Shown: piece after piece, positions 60,950-64,000 of the stretch
How the letters are laid out: each line of letters begins with the position of its first letter
Numbering within the stretch: the first letter of the stretch is position 1
Assembly (NCBI RefSeq): GCF_004210375.1
Contig: NC_134834.1
Coordinates: 16,043,857-16,107,856, forward strand
Reading direction: 5' to 3'
Source: Tachypleus tridentatus
Lineage: Eukaryota; Arthropoda; Merostomata; Xiphosura; Limulidae
DNA: 64,000 nt
Notes under the pieces: generated by a model
Seen by the model: the letters and a program-made list of their open reading frames with translations, nothing else
What the model was told of the DNA's origin: nothing
Database searches by the model: none
Made by a program: the position numbers and the translations under genes

Positions 60950-61280
60950 TGGAATACGTTACTGACAGTTACTGCTGTCTATCACCAACGTCTACAATGG
61001 ATCACTTGTTTGTGTTCATAAATACGTTACTGACAGTTACTGCTGTCTATCACCAAGGTCTACAATGGATCACTTGTTTCTGTTCATAAATACGTTACTG
61101 ACAGTTACTGCTGTCTATCACCAACGTCTACAATGGATCACTTGTTTGTGTCCAAAAATACATTACCGACAGTTACTGCTGTCTATCACCAACATCTACA
61201 ATGGATCACTTGTTTGTGTTCAAAAATGCGTTACTGACAGTTACTGCTGTCTATCAACACCTTCTACATTGGATCACATG
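60950..61280. repeat. 68-bp tandem repeat, about 5 copies
   Basis: Unit ACGTTACTGACAGTTACTGC, TGTCTATCACCAACGTCTAC, AATGGATCACTTGTTTGTGT, TCATAAAT. Directly followed by the 37-bp array. Confidence 0.95.
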
Positions 61281-61284
61281 AACA

Positions 61285-64000
61285 CAGGTTAGCTGGTAGT
61301 ATTTTGTATATTATCAGTAAACAGGCATTGTACTGATAGTTTATATATTATCAGTACACAGGCATTGTACTGATAGTTTATATATTATCAGTACACATGT
61401 TAGCTGCTGCTAGTTTGTATATTATCAGTACACAGGTTAGCTGCTAGTAGTTTGTATATTATCAGTACACATATAAGCTGCTGATAGTTTGTATATTATC
61501 AGTATACAGGTTAGCTGCTGGTAGTTTGTATATTATCAGTACACAGGTTAGCTGCTGGTAGTTTGTATATTATCAGTATACATGTGAGCTGCTGATAGTT
61601 TGTATATTATCAGTACACATGTGAGCTGCTGGGGATTGTATATTATCAGTACACAGGTTAGCTGCTGGTAGTTTGTATATTATCAGTACACATGTAAGCT
61701 GCTGATAGTTTGTATATTATCAGTACACATATAAACTGCTGATAGTTTGTATTATCAGTGCACATGTGAGCTGCTGATAGTTTGTATATTATCAGTACAC
61801 AGGTTAGCTGCTGATAGTTTGTATATTATCAGTATACAGGTTAGCTGCTGGTAGTTTGTATATTATCAGTACACAGGTTAGCTGCTGGTAGTTTGTATAT
61901 TATCAGTACACAGGTTAGCTGCTGATAGTTTGTATATTATCAGTATACAGGTTAGCTGCTGGTAGTTTGTATATTATCAGTACACAGGTTAGCTGCTGGT
62001 AGTTTGTATATTATCAGTATACAGGTTAGCTGCTGGTAGTTTGTATATTATCAGTGCACATGTGAGCTGCTGATAGTTTGTATATTATCAGTGCACATGT
62101 GAGCTGCTGATAGTTTGTATATTATCAGTACACATATAAGCTGCTGGTAGTTTGTATATTATCAGTACACATGTGAGCTGCTGATAGTTTGTATATTATC
62201 AGTACACATATAAGCTGCTGATAGTTTGTATATTATCAGTACACATATAAGCTGCTGGTAGTTTGTATATTATCAGTGCACATGTGAGCTGCTGATAGTT
62301 TGTATATTATCAGTACACATATAAGCTGCTGGTAGTTTGTATATTATCAGTACACATGTGAGCTGCTGATAGTTTGTATATTATCAGTACACATATAAGC
62401 TGCTGATAGTTTGTATATTATCAGTACACAGGTTAGCTGCTGGTAGTTTGTATATTATCAGTACACATGTGAGCTGCTGGGGATTGTATATTATCAGTAC
62501 ACAGGTTAGCTGCTGGTAGTTTGTATATTATCAGTACACAGGTTAGCTGCTGGTAGTTTGTATATTATCAGTACACATGTGAGCTGCTGATAGTTTGTAT
62601 ATTATCAGTACACATGTGAGCTGCTGATAGTTTGTATATTATCAGTACACATATAAACTGCTGATAGTTTGTATTATCAGTGCACGTGTGAGCTGCTGAT
62701 AGTTTGTATATTATCAGTACACAGGTTAGCTGCTGATAGTTTGTATATTATCAGTATACAGGTTAGCTGCTGGTAGTTTGTATATTATCAGCACACAGGT
62801 TAGCTGCTGGTAGTTTGTATATTATCAGTACACATATAAGCTGCTGGTAGTTTGTATATTATCAGTACACAGGTTAGCTGCTGATAGTTTGTATATTATC
62901 AGTACACATATAAGCTGCTGGTAGTTTGTATATTATCAGTACACAGGTTAGCTGCTGGTAGTTTGTATATTATCAGTACACATGTGAGCTGCTGGGGATT
63001 GTATATTATCAGTACACAGGTTAGCTGCTGGTAGTTTGTATATTATCAGTACACATGTAAGCTGCTGATAGTTTGTATATTATCAGTACACATGTGAGCT
63101 GCTGATAGTTTGTATATTATCAGTACACATATAAACTGCTGATAGTTTGTATTATCAGTGCACATGTGAGCTGCTGATAGTTTGTATATTATCAGTACAC
63201 AGGTTAGCTGCTGATAGTTTGTATATTATCAGTATACAGGTTAGCTGCTGGTAGTTTGTATATTATCAGTGCACATGTGAGCTGCTGATAGTTTGTATAT
63301 TATCAGTACACAGGTTAGCTGCTGGTAGTTTGTATATTATCAGTACACAGGTTAGCTGCTGGTAGTTTGTATATTATCAGTACACATATAAGCTGCTGGT
63401 AGTTTGTATATTATTAGTACACATGTGAGCTGCTGATAGTTTGTATATTATCAGTACACAGGTTAGCTGCTGGTAGTTTGTATATTATCAGTACACAGGT
63501 TAGCTGCTGGTAGTTTGTATTATCAGTGCACATGTGAGCTGCTGATAGTTTGTATATTATCAGTACACAGGTTAGCTGCTGGTAGTTTGTATATTATCAG
63601 TACACATATAAGCTGCTGATAGTTTGTATATTATCAGTACACATATAAGCTGCTGGTAGTTTGTATATTATCAGTACACATATAAGCTGCTGGTAGTTTG
63701 TATATTATCAGTACACAGGTTAGCTGCTGGTAGTTTGTATATTATCAGTACACATGTAAGCTGCTGATAGTTTGTATATTATCAGTACACGGGTTAGCTG
63801 CTGATAGTTTGTATATTATCAGTATACAGGTTAGCTGCTGGTAGTTTGTATATTATCAGTGCACATGTGAGCTGCTGATAGTTTGTATATTATCAGTACA
63901 CATATAAGCTGCTGGTAGTTTGTATATTATCAGTACACATGTGAGCTGCTGATAGTTTGTATATTATCAGTACACATATAAGCTGCTGATAGTTTGTATA
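61285..64000. repeat. 37-bp minisatellite, about 73 units, running off the window
   Basis: Unit GTACACAGGTTAGCTGCTGG, TAGTTTGTATATTATCA, with three main variants after CAC (AGGTTAG, ATGTGAG, ATATAAG) and GGTAG or GATAG. Several 33-bp units lack part of TATATTATC. Variants recur in mixed higher-order blocks. Confidence 0.97.

Overview
The window looks like a piece of an intron-rich, AT-rich animal genome. It holds two split genes with canonical GT-AG introns, arranged tail to tail. I suspect an arthropod, perhaps a chelicerate such as a horseshoe crab, because the chloride-channel-like gene has arthropod-type transmembrane motifs and the tRNA-derived SINE family resembles ones I associate with that group. 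The species call is an inference from memory and is weak.

Left part (1-24.6 kb, + strand): a phosphoglycerate kinase (PGK) gene of 12 coding exons, from the ATG at 247 to the TAA at 23900-23902, with all exon phases compatible. About 415 residues are expected. The one fault is in exon 8, whose last ~23 codons and 5' splice site are present as several overlapping, indel-ridden tandem copies (18564-18860). The introns carry a 3-kb, 40-bp minisatellite that starts exactly at the exon 4 splice donor, a complete but decayed hAT transposon, a short TIR element, and several copies of a fold-back repeat family.

Middle (24-29.8 kb): intergenic sequence with SINEs, short tandem repeats and the convergent 3' ends of the two genes.

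Right part (29.8-56.5 kb, - strand): a Cys-loop ligand-gated ion channel gene that simple ORF reading misses. Eight exons join in phase: signal-peptide end, extracellular domain with WIPD and a 13-residue Cys-loop, M1+M2, M3, and M4 with stop. The first exon, holding the start codon, was not found. The introns contain a dead Tc1 transposon, about twenty tRNA-derived SINE copies in at least three families, and five minisatellites. One 45-bp array abuts the M3 exon exactly at its splice acceptor.

Far right (57-64 kb): no recognisable gene; a 68-bp tandem repeat and a 37-bp minisatellite that runs off the window end.

The most striking theme is tandem duplication at exon edges: PGK exon 4 donor, PGK exon 8 donor, channel M3 acceptor, and a decayed copy of the channel's last coding segment just after its stop codon.
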